Origin: Motilimonas cestriensis | GTDB taxonomy: Bacteria > Pseudomonadota > Gammaproteobacteria > Enterobacterales > CBDFNC01 | Length of the DNA stretch: 64,000 nt | Assembly: GCF_021295315.1 (NCBI RefSeq) | Contig: NZ_JAIMJA010000004.1 | Span: 62,001-126,000, forward strand | Direction: 5' to 3' | In this document: positions 52,902-62,342 of the stretch, one piece after another | Position numbering within the stretch: the first letter of the stretch is position 1 | Layout: each line of letters opens with the position of its first letter | Notes under the pieces: model-generated | Told to the model about the DNA's origin: nothing | Databases searched by the model: none | The model's input: the letters and a program-made list of their open reading frames with translations, nothing else | Translations under genes and position numbers: made by a program

Positions 52902-53686
52902 GACGCCACCTTGGTTTTTAAAATGCGCGAGGCATAGTAGCCAGCCACGTCAAACCAACTCATTTTATTGCTGATGAAGGTCAGCTTTCGCAGTAGCATC
53001 GCGGCGGAGTCGTTGGCGAAAACAGTAATGCGCGGGATAGTTAGTGGTTGAGTATGGGGTTGAACTGCGCCTGCACGCGTGGTGCAGGCGTACTCAAATC
53101 CAGCTGCAGCCAGTTGTTCCACATGATGTTGTTGATAGCGGCCAAAGGGATAAGCAAAACTATTAACGGCTTTACCTAGCAGCTGCTCCAAATCATCTTT
53201 ACAGTTGTTTATTTGTTGTTGCGATTGTGTCGCTGACAAGCTGGTTAAATCAAGATGGTGGCAAGTGTGGCCGCCAATTTCCCAACAACCCTGCTGAGCA
53301 AGTTGTTGCAGTTGTTGTTGTGACAGTAACGGCTTAGGTTTTGGGCTCCATTGGCTCACAGCGGGTGCCGCGCGAGTGACCATAAATAAGGTGGCTGGAA
53401 ATTGATATTCAGTGAGTGCCGGTAACGCATTGGTTAAATTATCAAGGTAGCCATCATCAAAGGTAACCGCAATTTGCAGGCCTTGGCTATCTGGGGTTGT
53501 CATCAAGGTGTTGAGAGTGACAACTTGACTATGTAGTTGAGCTAGCAAAGCAAGATGCTGCTTAAACTGAGCGAGTGTGCTGTCGTATTGGGTGGTTTGC
53601 TGCGACAGTGTTGGCACGCTGTGATACATCAGCACTATTTTACGTGGACGGTCTAAAAGATTAGCGGCAAATAATGGGTTGAGCAT
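52898..53686 (-). CDS. Polysaccharide deacetylase (NodB domain)
   Basis: A 262-aa CE4-type enzyme with V-T-F-D-D-G-Y-L-D-N (catalytic and metal Asp), the G-G-H-T-C-H-H-L-D-L metal site and F-A-Y-P-F-G-R-Y. No signal peptide was recognised. It would deacetylate N-acetyl sugars. It follows the flippase gene by 4 bases. Confidence 0.9.
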   Translation of the reverse strand: MLNPLFAANLLDRPRKIVLMYHSVPTLSQQTTQYDSTLAQFKQHLALLAQLHSQVVTLNTLMTTPDSQGLQIAVTFDDGYLDNLTNALPALTEYQFPATLFMVTRAAPAVSQWSPKPKPLLSQQQLQQLAQQGCWEIGGHTCHHLDLTSLSATQSQQQINNCKDDLEQLLGKAVNSFAYPFGRYQQHHVEQLAAAGFEYACTTRAGAVQPHTQPLTIPRITVFANDSAAMLLRKLTFISNKMSWFDVAGYYASRILKTKVAS

Positions 53687-53690
53687 CCGG

Positions 53691-55196
53691 CTATCCTTTC
53701 ATGTTGCAGCCAATCGCTAACTTATTTTTATACTTTTTAATGGCAGGTTTTACTGCCGTTAAAAACCTGTCTCGCTCCGCTGCAATAGCTGTAGAAGGCA
53801 GAGTAAAAAATAAAAGTAGCGCAAGTAATGGTGAGCAGACTAAACAGAGGATAAAGCCAGTCGGCGTATTGACATCCATGTTAGCCATATTCATCCCTTT
53901 TAAGAGTAGAAGAGAAAGGCCCAAATAGCCGAGTAAAAAAACAAAAACACCACTAAGTTGGTGCAACCACGTTCGCAGAGATAAATTCACCAAAGGCAGG
54001 GCATAGCTTTGCGTTCTCACTAAGTTATAACCACTGGCAGCGACCAGCGCATAACACAAGCTGTTGAGATCTCTTTGCCAAAACGCAGCACAATAAATGC
54101 CCAGTAAAATAATAATCTCTATATTTATTCTCATGTCTTTTAGCAGTTTTGCTTTGCTAGAAAGTACTGTACTGGCGGGGTTTATCATTAAGCGGATAAA
54201 ACCACCCCAAGCAAGAATGCCTAGTAGCTCCCCTGATATGGCCCAGTTTTCACCAAAGACGAGAGAGATAAACGGCTTAGATAGCAGTGCCAGGCTGATA
54301 TAGATGGGGCCAATGTAGAGCAGCAACACACTACAAACTTTTATAAAGAGATCTTGATAGGCTTGGGGTTGATCTCGGAGCTCTGACATGCGGCGAAAGT
54401 TAGGTTGGGCTAACGCATTAACAAATACCATTAACGGGGTCTCGGCTAAGCTATCGGCTTTATTCATTAAGCCCAGTGAGCTGGGGCCTAATAAACTGCC
54501 AACCAAAAAGCGAGGGATTTGATTACGGAAATAAAACAGTAAATTGTTGCCGGTAAAGGTGGCGCCAAAGTTGGCTAACTTATTTATCGAAGAGCGTTTC
54601 AAGCCCAATTTGGGCATCCAATGACTGCAGCGGGTGAGCAGTGGAAATGATATTAAGCTACTAACTAAGCCGCCAATGATCAGGCTGTGTGGGGTGCGAT
54701 AGACTAAAGCAAGTACTAAGCTGATGATTGAACTGGCGATTAAGGTGATGATTTTAATTCTGGTAATGTGGTGATACTGATAGTTTCGTTGCAGTAGTAC
54801 GCCTTGAATGTTGACCCAAGGCCGGGCGATGAAGATGGCGGCGGCGAGTGGCATTAGGCTTAGGTAAATATCTTGTTTAAAAAAGTCGGCAAAGCTTGGG
54901 CTGATAGCGGTAAAAAAACCGAAAAAACCGAATCCCGTTAACAGTTGAATCGTAAAAACAGTGCGACGGTCATCTTCTGTTATTTCGTGTTGACGCACTA
55001 GCGCTTGACCGAGTCCACCGCCTGCCAATAGAGAGGCGAAGCCAGTAAATATTTGCACTGTGACGACTTGGCCGAAATGTTCGGGTAACAAGATACGCGC
55101 CAGCGCAATAGAAAAACCAAACTCAATAAAGCGGCAGCTTAAATTTCCCAGTGCAACCCAAGACGCGCTTTTGCGTAGATTGTTCGGTGAGCTCAT
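53691..55196 (-). CDS. Wzx-type polysaccharide flippase (MOP superfamily)
   Basis: A 501-aa membrane protein with about 12-14 helices. The start N-L-R-K-S-A-S-W-V-A-L-G-N and G-G-L-G-Q-A-L-V-R-Q are typical of lipopolysaccharide biosynthesis flippases. It would move lipid-linked repeat units across the inner membrane. It is the only flippase in the window and might serve the XrtA core as well. Confidence 0.9.
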   Translation of the reverse strand: MSSPNNLRKSASWVALGNLSCRFIEFGFSIALARILLPEHFGQVVTVQIFTGFASLLAGGGLGQALVRQHEITEDDRRTVFTIQLLTGFGFFGFFTAISPSFADFFKQDIYLSLMPLAAAIFIARPWVNIQGVLLQRNYQYHHITRIKIITLIASSIISLVLALVYRTPHSLIIGGLVSSLISFPLLTRCSHWMPKLGLKRSSINKLANFGATFTGNNLLFYFRNQIPRFLVGSLLGPSSLGLMNKADSLAETPLMVFVNALAQPNFRRMSELRDQPQAYQDLFIKVCSVLLLYIGPIYISLALLSKPFISLVFGENWAISGELLGILAWGGFIRLMINPASTVLSSKAKLLKDMRINIEIIILLGIYCAAFWQRDLNSLCYALVAASGYNLVRTQSYALPLVNLSLRTWLHQLSGVFVFLLGYLGLSLLLLKGMNMANMDVNTPTGFILCLVCSPLLALLLFFTLPSTAIAAERDRFLTAVKPAIKKYKNKLAIGCNMKG

Positions 55197-55269
55197 GAGT
55201 TAGACCTGCGCTATCAATAAGTGAAAGCAAGCCAATAAATGAGCGTGCGCGGGCGGTTTAAGCTGGTAT

Positions 55270-55875
55270 TTACTGTGTGTTGGCAGCATTGCTTTGCTCG
55301 GCTTGTAACGTTTTAATCCGCTGTTGTCGTTGCGTGAGAGTGCGTAAGGTTGGCGCCAGAAGTTTGATCTCATCTAATTTAGCCTGCGCCAAAGCGAATT
55401 CGCCTATTTCAGTATAAATATCCGCTTCTAGCAATTGGGCGCGGATGCCTTTTGGCTTGTAGGTTAGGGCATGTTGTAACGACTTTAAGGCATCATCGTG
55501 GCGTTTATCAAAGTGCGCAATTTTAGCGTCAAGTAGGTAGGTATCATACCAAAGGGGATACTGTTTACCGACGTGTTCCATCATGTAATCAATATTGTTT
55601 TTTGCCCGATTAAGATAATCTTGGCGCTCTCCGGCGTGGGCACTGGCATAAAAGCGATTTAAATCGGCCAAGGCAAAGCAGTGGTGGTGTATGTGCACAA
55701 AGTCTTTGCCGATAATATTTTTCCAATAAAGGGTGGTTGGATGATCGGATGCTAGTCCTATTTTAGCTTTGCAGTAACTAGGTAATGAGGCGAGTTCATT
55801 CGGATCAGGTGAAATGTTTTTCACTGCCGCTTGAGCGGAGCAAGAGAAAAATAATACATACCAAAGCCATTTCAT
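55270..55875 (-). CDS. Exported TPR-like protein
   Basis: A 201-aa protein with a Sec signal peptide MKWLWYVLFFSCSAQA and a helical body with TPR-like A-L-x-x-A-L-x-Y-K-P (A-L-K-S-L-Q-H-A-L-T-Y-K-P) and E-I-G-E-F-A-L-A-Q-A-K-L repeats. ATG 55875 with AAGGGG is chosen; it starts one base after the upstream gene. It may be an assembly factor for polysaccharide export; no family was assigned. Confidence 0.75.
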   Translation of the reverse strand: MKWLWYVLFFSCSAQAAVKNISPDPNELASLPSYCKAKIGLASDHPTTLYWKNIIGKDFVHIHHHCFALADLNRFYASAHAGERQDYLNRAKNNIDYMMEHVGKQYPLWYDTYLLDAKIAHFDKRHDDALKSLQHALTYKPKGIRAQLLEADIYTEIGEFALAQAKLDEIKLLAPTLRTLTQRQQRIKTLQAEQSNAANTQ

Positions 55876-55876
55876 T

Positions 55877-57019
55877 TTATACCCCTTCAAGTTGTTGGGT
55901 TTGTTGCGCTACTTTTTCCCAGCTTAGTTCATCTAGTACACGTTGATAGGCGTGGCTGGCGAAAGATTGGTTGTCTTGGAGCAAGCGGATCACGGCTTGG
56001 CTTAATGCGGCAATATCCTCGCCATCAACATTAAGGCCCGTCTTTTCATGTAACACGGCATTCGGCGGGCCACCAACGATACCTGATAAGGAGGTTTTAC
56101 CGCAGGCTGCAGCTTCAATAAAGACCATACCAAAGCCTTCGGTATCGCCATTTATTTCTCGATTAGGCATGACGAAAATATCGCAGGCGTTATACCAACG
56201 GGGCAAATCATCGACGTCGACGTGGCCAAGAAAGCTAATTTGTTCGCTCACTTTTAACTCGGCGGCAAGGTGCTTTAGATAGGCTTCATCTTCGCCGATA
56301 CCAATAATGGCATAGCGCACTTTTATTCCTTCTTGGGCCAGTAGTGGTAAGGCGCGAATAACATTATCAAACCCTTTACGCCGACTGAGTCGGCCAACAG
56401 AAAGCAATAAGTGCTCTTGTGGCTGTAAGCCAATTTGCTGTTTTAAATCAAGACAGGGTAATTCAGGTTTGAAGGTGCTGGTATCAACCCCTGGGTGGAT
56501 CAAGGAGATTTTCGCTTTGGCGATACCAAGCTTTAGTAGTTCTTCACGAGTGAATTCACTGTTTGCAATAATAGTGTCGCAGTGTTGATAGACGTAGACC
56601 ATGGCTTTGAATTTGTTTTTTTGTCGCCAAGTGGTGATCTCTTCGCCATGAGCATAAATCACGCATGGAATGCGAAAGATTCGACTGCACAGTAGGGCTA
56701 TTGCGCCTTCGGGTAGTACACGACCTGCGTGTATTGCCCGGCTGTTATAACGCATGCAAACCCAGCAACTATGAAAGAAAAAATTCAAGTACATCCAAAG
56801 GGATTCAGGTTTTAGCCAGCTCACGCGAGTGAGGTTGATGCGATGCACGGTATTGGGGTGAGCGCTATCATGTTGCGCTGCGCCTACGACATCGGCGGTA
56901 ATGATGTGATGCTCCTTACCGCCAAGACGTCGATAGACTTGGTCAAACCAGACGGCTGTCCCGCCTTTGGTCGGTAAAAATAGCTCACTCAACACTAGAA
57001 TGCCTTTTTTCGTTGCCAT
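55877..57019 (-). CDS. GT4-family glycosyltransferase
   Basis: A 380-aa GT-B enzyme: V-L-S-E-L-F-L-P-T-K-G-G-T-A-V-W, V-G-R-L-S-R-R-K-G-F-D-N-V and the donor site E-G-F-G-M-V-F-I-E-A-A-A-C-G. ATG 57019. The glycosyltransferase remnant lies just upstream. Confidence 0.9.
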   Translation of the reverse strand: MATKKGILVLSELFLPTKGGTAVWFDQVYRRLGGKEHHIITADVVGAAQHDSAHPNTVHRINLTRVSWLKPESLWMYLNFFFHSCWVCMRYNSRAIHAGRVLPEGAIALLCSRIFRIPCVIYAHGEEITTWRQKNKFKAMVYVYQHCDTIIANSEFTREELLKLGIAKAKISLIHPGVDTSTFKPELPCLDLKQQIGLQPQEHLLLSVGRLSRRKGFDNVIRALPLLAQEGIKVRYAIIGIGEDEAYLKHLAAELKVSEQISFLGHVDVDDLPRWYNACDIFVMPNREINGDTEGFGMVFIEAAACGKTSLSGIVGGPPNAVLHEKTGLNVDGEDIAALSQAVIRLLQDNQSFASHAYQRVLDELSWEKVAQQTQQLEGV

Positions 57020-57021
57020 GC

Positions 57022-57159
57022 TTATTTCCCTAGCGCCAATTTAGTAACAGATAGCCAATCAAACAGCGCGCTGCTTTTTAGCCCTGTATAGCGGTTGTGT
57101 TGATAAATGGTTGGTAAAAACAACGTACTGAACACAAAAATGCTATGTTTCATCACCAT
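57022..57159 (-). pseudogene. Remnant of a GT2 glycosyltransferase (C-terminus), tandem-duplication scar
   Basis: A 45-codon frame ends in W-L-S-V-T-K-L-A-L-G-K, nearly identical to the end of the adjacent intact GT2 gene (L-L-S-V-T-K-S-A-L-G-N). At DNA level about 30 bases at 57025 on match those at 57166 on. The rest of the frame has no glycosyltransferase features. It looks like what is left of a duplicated copy after deletion. Confidence 0.65.
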
Positions 57160-57161
57160 GT

Positions 57162-58166
57162 TCAGTTCCCTAGCGCCGATTTAGTAACAGATAACAAATC
57201 ACGCAGTGTGACTTCGCGATTAAAAAAACCTTGGCTCATGCTTTTAAGCGCAGCCCAGTTTAGGTGTTGATTAAGTTGGCAATAGGCCAAGTCTAAATAG
57301 GCTGAGCGCAAGGCAATTTTTATCCCAGCATGGATAGCGGGTTTAAAGGGCTCTTTAATTAGCTTTTTGTAGGCGGCCAGTGTTTGTTGCTGGGCAAATA
57401 ATGGATTGGCGCGGGTGGCACTACTTGGATGAATATAATATGCCGCCAAGGGCTGGGTAACAGCACCGATGCGGTGACTTTGTTGGCAAAGACGAATGAG
57501 TAAGCTGACATCTTCACACACCTTAAACTCTGTGGGATAACCGCCACTTTGCTGGAATAATGTTTTACGCACACTAAGGGTGTGGGTGTCACCAAAATGC
57601 TTACCAACAAACAGGCTGAGCGCATGGTCGTCAAAGATCAACTGAGTGTGATTTGGGAATTTTTTTAATAGGTATTGACCCGCTGGGGTCTGCGCTAAAG
57701 ATCGCTTAATGGCATTATCGCCATCAACCCAATAATCAAAGTCACCAGTGAGTAAATCTAGCTCTGGTTGCTGTTGGATCCACTCCCCATGTAACGTTAG
57801 ACGGTCTGGATAATACCAATCGTCGGCATCTAAAAAACATAACCAGTCGCCACTGGCTCGCGCCACGCCAAAGTTTCGTGCTGCGGAAACCCCTTGATTC
57901 TCTTGGTAGTAGTAATGCACTTGGTGTGACTTAAATGCGGTAGCGATCTTGGCGCTGTTATCGGTCGAGCCATCATCCACTAAGATAATTTCATAAGCTG
58001 GCCAACTTTGTTGCAAGATAGAATATATAGCTTTGGTTAATGTTTCAGCTGCATTATAAAACGGCACGATCACTGAAAATTTAGGTTGGTATTGGGCGCG
58101 AGTGACTGCGTCGGTAATCCCTGGCGTATTCTTGGTGGGGTCGAGGCAATCGGAGGGGTTATTCAT
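57162..58166 (-). CDS. GT2-family glycosyltransferase
   Basis: A 334-aa enzyme: F-S-V-I-V-P-F-Y-N-A-A-E-T-L, L-V-D-D-G-S-T-D-N-S-A, A-R-N-F-G-V-A-R-A, and C-F-L-D-A-D-D-W-Y-Y. ATG 58166 is chosen over the TTG at 58172; it overlaps the sulfotransferase stop by 8 bases. A remnant of a related copy follows. Confidence 0.9.
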   Translation of the reverse strand: MNNPSDCLDPTKNTPGITDAVTRAQYQPKFSVIVPFYNAAETLTKAIYSILQQSWPAYEIILVDDGSTDNSAKIATAFKSHQVHYYYQENQGVSAARNFGVARASGDWLCFLDADDWYYPDRLTLHGEWIQQQPELDLLTGDFDYWVDGDNAIKRSLAQTPAGQYLLKKFPNHTQLIFDDHALSLFVGKHFGDTHTLSVRKTLFQQSGGYPTEFKVCEDVSLLIRLCQQSHRIGAVTQPLAAYYIHPSSATRANPLFAQQQTLAAYKKLIKEPFKPAIHAGIKIALRSAYLDLAYCQLNQHLNWAALKSMSQGFFNREVTLRDLLSVTKSALGN

Positions 58167-59094
58167 AACCAAGCTTCTGCATTAATGGTGCAATGGTATC
58201 TTGGATGGACACGATAGCGTCGTAGTTACGTTTTTTCCATTTCTCAGGCTCGGGCTCTCCTGAAACCATACTGGTGGGTCTTGATGACAAGTGTTCGCAG
58301 TGCTGCTGCATTTGTGGGTTGAAACTAAGCTCGAGCTGCTGGCAAACACGGCTTATTTGCGCCACGGGTTGTGCAATAAACTGCTCATATTTTAACTCTA
58401 TCCATTGTTGGGCTGGAATAATTTGTTTTGCCTCTAGCGCTAAGCTGTTGGCGGTGAGCCATTGCATCGCGCACACTTCAGCAAGGCTACTTTGATTGTA
58501 GTTGCGCCATTGGGGCGGTAAAAAGAAGTGCCATTGGTCGAACTCGCCCTGCTCTATATTGACCGGCTCTGGGCTCTCACCAAGAAATTGATTGAGACCA
58601 AAGTGGTTGTTGTTGCGCCAGCCATCCATTAGTGAGCTGATATTGTCACGCCCGTTACGGTATAAATAGACAAATTTGGCGTTTGGAAATAGCTGATAAA
58701 GGTAGGGCAAGCGCAAAATATTGATGCAGGTTTTATCTAGAATTTGACCGTGGCTAAGTCGTTGGTAATAGTGCTTAAAATACGCATCTCGATGGGCTGG
58801 TTGCGCATCCTCTGCGGTAGCGGCTTCGGAGTGCCATTGATTATGCGCAGGCCCGTGTAGTTGGTGCCAGAGTTGCGGGGTTTCATAACCTAGGGAAACA
58901 ACTTCGTTTGATTCCCCTAAGGTTTCAAAGGTAACCGTGGTGCCGCTGCGTGAACAGCCAATAATAAAAATAGGATCAGGGGTGTTGGGTTGAGTGAGTT
59001 GCCACCATTGACCTTTGATCTCCTGCTTTAATGCCGTCAGGTTTTTGTGCAGGTAATCTGCGCTGGTGAGCTTTTGCAAGATGTTGCTGTCCAT
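58159..59094 (-). CDS. Sulfotransferase, fourth of four
   Basis: A 311-aa protein with I-I-G-C-S-R-S-G-T-T-V-T near residue 44 (phosphosulfate loop) and V-Y-L-Y-R-N-G-R-D-N-I-S-S-L-M near residue 143 (3'-phosphate site). The end carries R-P-T-S-M-V-S-G, also seen in this family. Cotranscribed with the GT2 gene that overlaps its stop. Confidence 0.85.
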   Translation of the reverse strand: MDSNILQKLTSADYLHKNLTALKQEIKGQWWQLTQPNTPDPIFIIGCSRSGTTVTFETLGESNEVVSLGYETPQLWHQLHGPAHNQWHSEAATAEDAQPAHRDAYFKHYYQRLSHGQILDKTCINILRLPYLYQLFPNAKFVYLYRNGRDNISSLMDGWRNNNHFGLNQFLGESPEPVNIEQGEFDQWHFFLPPQWRNYNQSSLAEVCAMQWLTANSLALEAKQIIPAQQWIELKYEQFIAQPVAQISRVCQQLELSFNPQMQQHCEHLSSRPTSMVSGEPEPEKWKKRNYDAIVSIQDTIAPLMQKLGYE

Positions 59095-59136
59095 GGTGTA
59101 GGCATCCTTGTGTGTACTAACAGTTTTATTGCTTGT

Positions 59137-60372
59137 TTAGTTTGACCTGGGCTTGTCACTTTGGTGTTGCCACAGACTAAAATCAGTAACCGGTTTTACT
59201 TGCACGATGAGCCAGCACGCTAAATTAAGTCCGGTTAAGGTTGCAAGGTAACGAAACTTTGGCAGGGTAAAAGCCCGGTTTCGCCAGCACTGCAAGCGAT
59301 GGCGCCAGTGGTGGATCAGCAATTTGTCGGGATCGTGTTGTGGCAAACGCACCAGTTCTAGGCTTGATAGAAAGCAGCAATCAGGCCATGTTTTGGTTAC
59401 TTGCTCCAGTAGGGATCTCATTTGGTACAAGCTGTTCTGGCAACCTTCTTCGGAATTTACAAAGTTAAATCGATGAGTTTCAAATAGGCAAGGCCGCGCC
59501 AATTTAATGCTGCTGGTTACCTTGTCTATAGCCTCGCGCCACTGATGGCCGAACTCGGGCTCAAAGTATTGATTTCTTACTAGGTATGTTTGCCCTGTGG
59601 CTGATGTTTGATGATTAACAATGCGTTTTTTGTCAGACCAAAAGCGGGTTTCACTGCGCTTATAATAGCGCTGGCCAGGGGTGATGATGGTGTGAATACC
59701 ATGGCTACGCCAGCTAATTTCGACTTCTTCATTCCAGACAAAGGTCGGAGGCACCACGACTTCGGCAGCAACACCAAAGCAACGTTTAAATAAGTCGACT
59801 TCTTGTTTTACCGCCACCGCAATATCGGCAATGCTCAGCGGTGGGTTCCAGCGGCTTTGTAATGGCGACGGGAGCTTTTCGGTATAAGCGCTATTATGAG
59901 CAAGCCATTCCTTTAGATCATTATTATGCTGCATCTCGGAAAGTAATGTGTGCGGCCAATAGTGTTCGCGACCATGTAACTGCAATGAAAATACACCCGC
60001 TTGCTGGCCTTGCTTGAGGCTGCCAAGAACATCAGAGAATTGTGGCTGGCTAAGATCGAGACCAGCATATGCTTGGTACTGGCTTTGTTGAATTTTTTCT
60101 GCGTCGGGAATGGATAGTACTGCGCCTATGGTCATATGGGCACAGTGGCCGCGATAGTCTCTAAACTCAGTAAGCAGCTGGTGGATCTTATGTAGAGCTT
60201 GGCCATGCTCGGCTGGACCGGGCCCCCAATCATCACTTTCAAAAATAATGATAGGTTGTTTAACCATGGGCTCTAACCAAAATTGTCTTAGGGCTTGGCG
60301 ATAGCTAAACAATAAGATTAGGTTACCCACAATTAGCCACACACAGATAATTTCAAGTAAAAGCAATATCAT
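59137..60372 (-). CDS. Membrane-anchored polysaccharide deacetylase-like protein
   Basis: A 411-aa protein with an N-terminal membrane helix (about 1-22) and a domain that looks like a divergent NodB fold: I-I-I-F-E-S-D-D-W-G-P-G-P supplies the Asp pair, L-H-G-R-E-H-Y a possible metal site, and E-T-H-R-F-N-F the distal part. Enzyme activity is unproven. A second hydrophobic segment lies near 380. Its start overlaps the asparagine-synthase-like stop by 4 bases. Confidence 0.65.
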   Translation of the reverse strand: MILLLLEIICVWLIVGNLILLFSYRQALRQFWLEPMVKQPIIIFESDDWGPGPAEHGQALHKIHQLLTEFRDYRGHCAHMTIGAVLSIPDAEKIQQSQYQAYAGLDLSQPQFSDVLGSLKQGQQAGVFSLQLHGREHYWPHTLLSEMQHNNDLKEWLAHNSAYTEKLPSPLQSRWNPPLSIADIAVAVKQEVDLFKRCFGVAAEVVVPPTFVWNEEVEISWRSHGIHTIITPGQRYYKRSETRFWSDKKRIVNHQTSATGQTYLVRNQYFEPEFGHQWREAIDKVTSSIKLARPCLFETHRFNFVNSEEGCQNSLYQMRSLLEQVTKTWPDCCFLSSLELVRLPQHDPDKLLIHHWRHRLQCWRNRAFTLPKFRYLATLTGLNLACWLIVQVKPVTDFSLWQHQSDKPRSN

Positions 60373-62177
60373 GCAGCGGCTTCCTTATTGGTTTTTAGCT
60401 TAAGCTGCTGGTGCGCTTTCAGCCATAACCCTAGCATCATTAAAATCCAAATGAGCTCGCCATAGTATTCGGCGTGCTCCTGTTGATGAAGTTGTTGGAC
60501 TTGGCTGAGTAGCTGAGGTGAAAAAATATTGAGACCAGCAAGGGTATTGATGCCAGTGCTAGCTAAATCTTGCAGCGCTTGGTTTTCTTTAGTCCAAATA
60601 CCAAAGGGTAAGCCAAAGCCATGTTTTGGTTTTTTTTGCAGCTCACGGGGTAGAAATGTTTTAAAGCTTTGTTTGTAGAAATGGCGAAGTTTGCCAAAAG
60701 GTAATTTCCATTGGCTCGGCACGCGGCAGCTAAGATCGACCACTTCTCGGTCTAACATTGGGAAGCGCACGTCTATGTCGGCCAGCTGGCACATGCTGCT
60801 AACCTTGCGTAAGTCGTTATCGGCTAAGGTATGTTTCCAATCTAGCCAAAGCATACGGTTAAGCTGGCTGGCCGGCTCTGGCACATTAAACCAAGTTTGG
60901 TTTTGCTGCACGGGCTGCTCAACGTCAACTTGAGCTAAAAACTCTGCGGTAAAAAAGTGCTCTGGGCCTAGGCGATGCATAAAATTGTAACTTTCTAATC
61001 GCGTTGGCAGCTTTACTTTAGCTTGATTCAGGTAGCTTTGTACTTTTTGTCCTAAGCGCCATTGCTTCAAGGTAGAGGATTGCAATAATGGGTCACATAA
61101 GTTTTTTTGTATCGAGCTAGGTAGTTGTTGATAAATTTCAAAAACTTGTTGCTTGGCGTAACGTGCGTTACCAGCAAATAGTTCATCTCCGCCATCGCCT
61201 GCGAATAATGTATTAATACCATGCTGCTTGGCTAAGCGGGCGCAAAAATAGGTGGGCACGACAGAGGAATTACCAAAGGGCTCATCTTGCCATGCGGTGA
61301 TCTTATCTATCACATCTGCGGTTTCGTCGGCCTCGATTTTTAATTGTTGCATCGGGCTAGAAAAATGCTCGGCGCATAGCTCTGCCCAAGGCAGTTCATT
61401 GTACTTTTCGACATGAAAGCCAATTGAGAAGCTCGGGCTATTAGGCTTAATTTTATTGAGTAAGCCGGTAACCGTCGAGCTGTCTAAACCGCCACTTAAA
61501 AAACTGCCCACTTGCTCGTCACGTTCAGGCAGCTGGCGCTGCACGGCTTCTTCCAAGGTGTTGCGTAATGCTTGTTGTAATTCTCGCTGACTTTGCTTTT
61601 TGTCTTCGTAGAACTGGGGAACAAAATATTGCAGAGGTTCTAGCTGACCATCTCTGAAGCGTAGCATTTCGCCGGGTTTTAGTTTGTAAATGCCCTTAAA
61701 TATGGTCTGTGGGCTGGGGATCATATGGAAATATAGGTAGTTAAAAATTGCTTGGTTATCGATTGCTGGGGCTTGCTGTAATTGCAATAACAGCATGTTC
61801 ATGCTGGTGGCAAATATGAGTTGCTGCTCAACTTGAGTGTAGTAAATACATTGGCTGGCAAAGGGGTCGCTGGCAATAATGCATTGCTTGGCATCGCTGT
61901 AAACTAACGCAAAGCGTCCGTTTAGTTGATTTAATGCCTGTTGTGGAGATTGCGAAAATTGACTGCTGAAGTTTTGTTGTGCGCTTTGTTGCGTTAGCGC
62001 AGATTGCTGCCAGGTTGGATGGCCAATTAAACAGTAAAAACCAAGTTGATCTGAACTAAAACTTAATTCAGGCTGCTGTGTTGCAAGGCTTAGGTTAGGC
62101 CTGTCAATGAGGGTTAACTGTCGTGCTTGATTAACCCTAATTTTAGGGGACCCTGAAATGCCCACCATAGCATCCAT
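60369..62177 (-). CDS. Asparagine-synthase-like protein without the glutaminase cysteine
   Basis: A 602-aa homolog of class II amidotransferases. The synthase domain is intact (L-S-G-G-L-D-S-S-T-V, A-G-D-G-G-D-E-L-F-A-G), but the N-terminus is M-D-A-M-V-G-I-S-G instead of M-C-G-I, so the nucleophile Cys is lost. ATG 62177 has an AGGA site; restarting at the internal Met gives Val, not Cys, at position 2. It may use ammonia or catalyse another acyl-adenylate reaction. First gene of the accessory block. Confidence 0.85.
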   Translation of the reverse strand: MDAMVGISGSPKIRVNQARQLTLIDRPNLSLATQQPELSFSSDQLGFYCLIGHPTWQQSALTQQSAQQNFSSQFSQSPQQALNQLNGRFALVYSDAKQCIIASDPFASQCIYYTQVEQQLIFATSMNMLLLQLQQAPAIDNQAIFNYLYFHMIPSPQTIFKGIYKLKPGEMLRFRDGQLEPLQYFVPQFYEDKKQSQRELQQALRNTLEEAVQRQLPERDEQVGSFLSGGLDSSTVTGLLNKIKPNSPSFSIGFHVEKYNELPWAELCAEHFSSPMQQLKIEADETADVIDKITAWQDEPFGNSSVVPTYFCARLAKQHGINTLFAGDGGDELFAGNARYAKQQVFEIYQQLPSSIQKNLCDPLLQSSTLKQWRLGQKVQSYLNQAKVKLPTRLESYNFMHRLGPEHFFTAEFLAQVDVEQPVQQNQTWFNVPEPASQLNRMLWLDWKHTLADNDLRKVSSMCQLADIDVRFPMLDREVVDLSCRVPSQWKLPFGKLRHFYKQSFKTFLPRELQKKPKHGFGLPFGIWTKENQALQDLASTGINTLAGLNIFSPQLLSQVQQLHQQEHAEYYGELIWILMMLGLWLKAHQQLKLKTNKEAAA

Positions 62178-62342
62178 GCGCTTTTTCCTGCCAAATTGAA
62201 CGTTTTTTAAGTGTAGTCAAAAATAATTTTGTTAGTGCAAATCTGTGTATTTTCATACTTTAGGTGGTGCGGTATAACACAACGAAAGTTCAGCAAGGTT
62301 GAGCCTGTTGGAGCTGTCACTCCGGCCCGGCCAATGCGGGAG

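Noticed and set aside
62290-62342. Stem-like GC-rich sequence before the lyase stop as a terminator
   Set aside because: Pairing is broken and there is no T-run on the minus strand.
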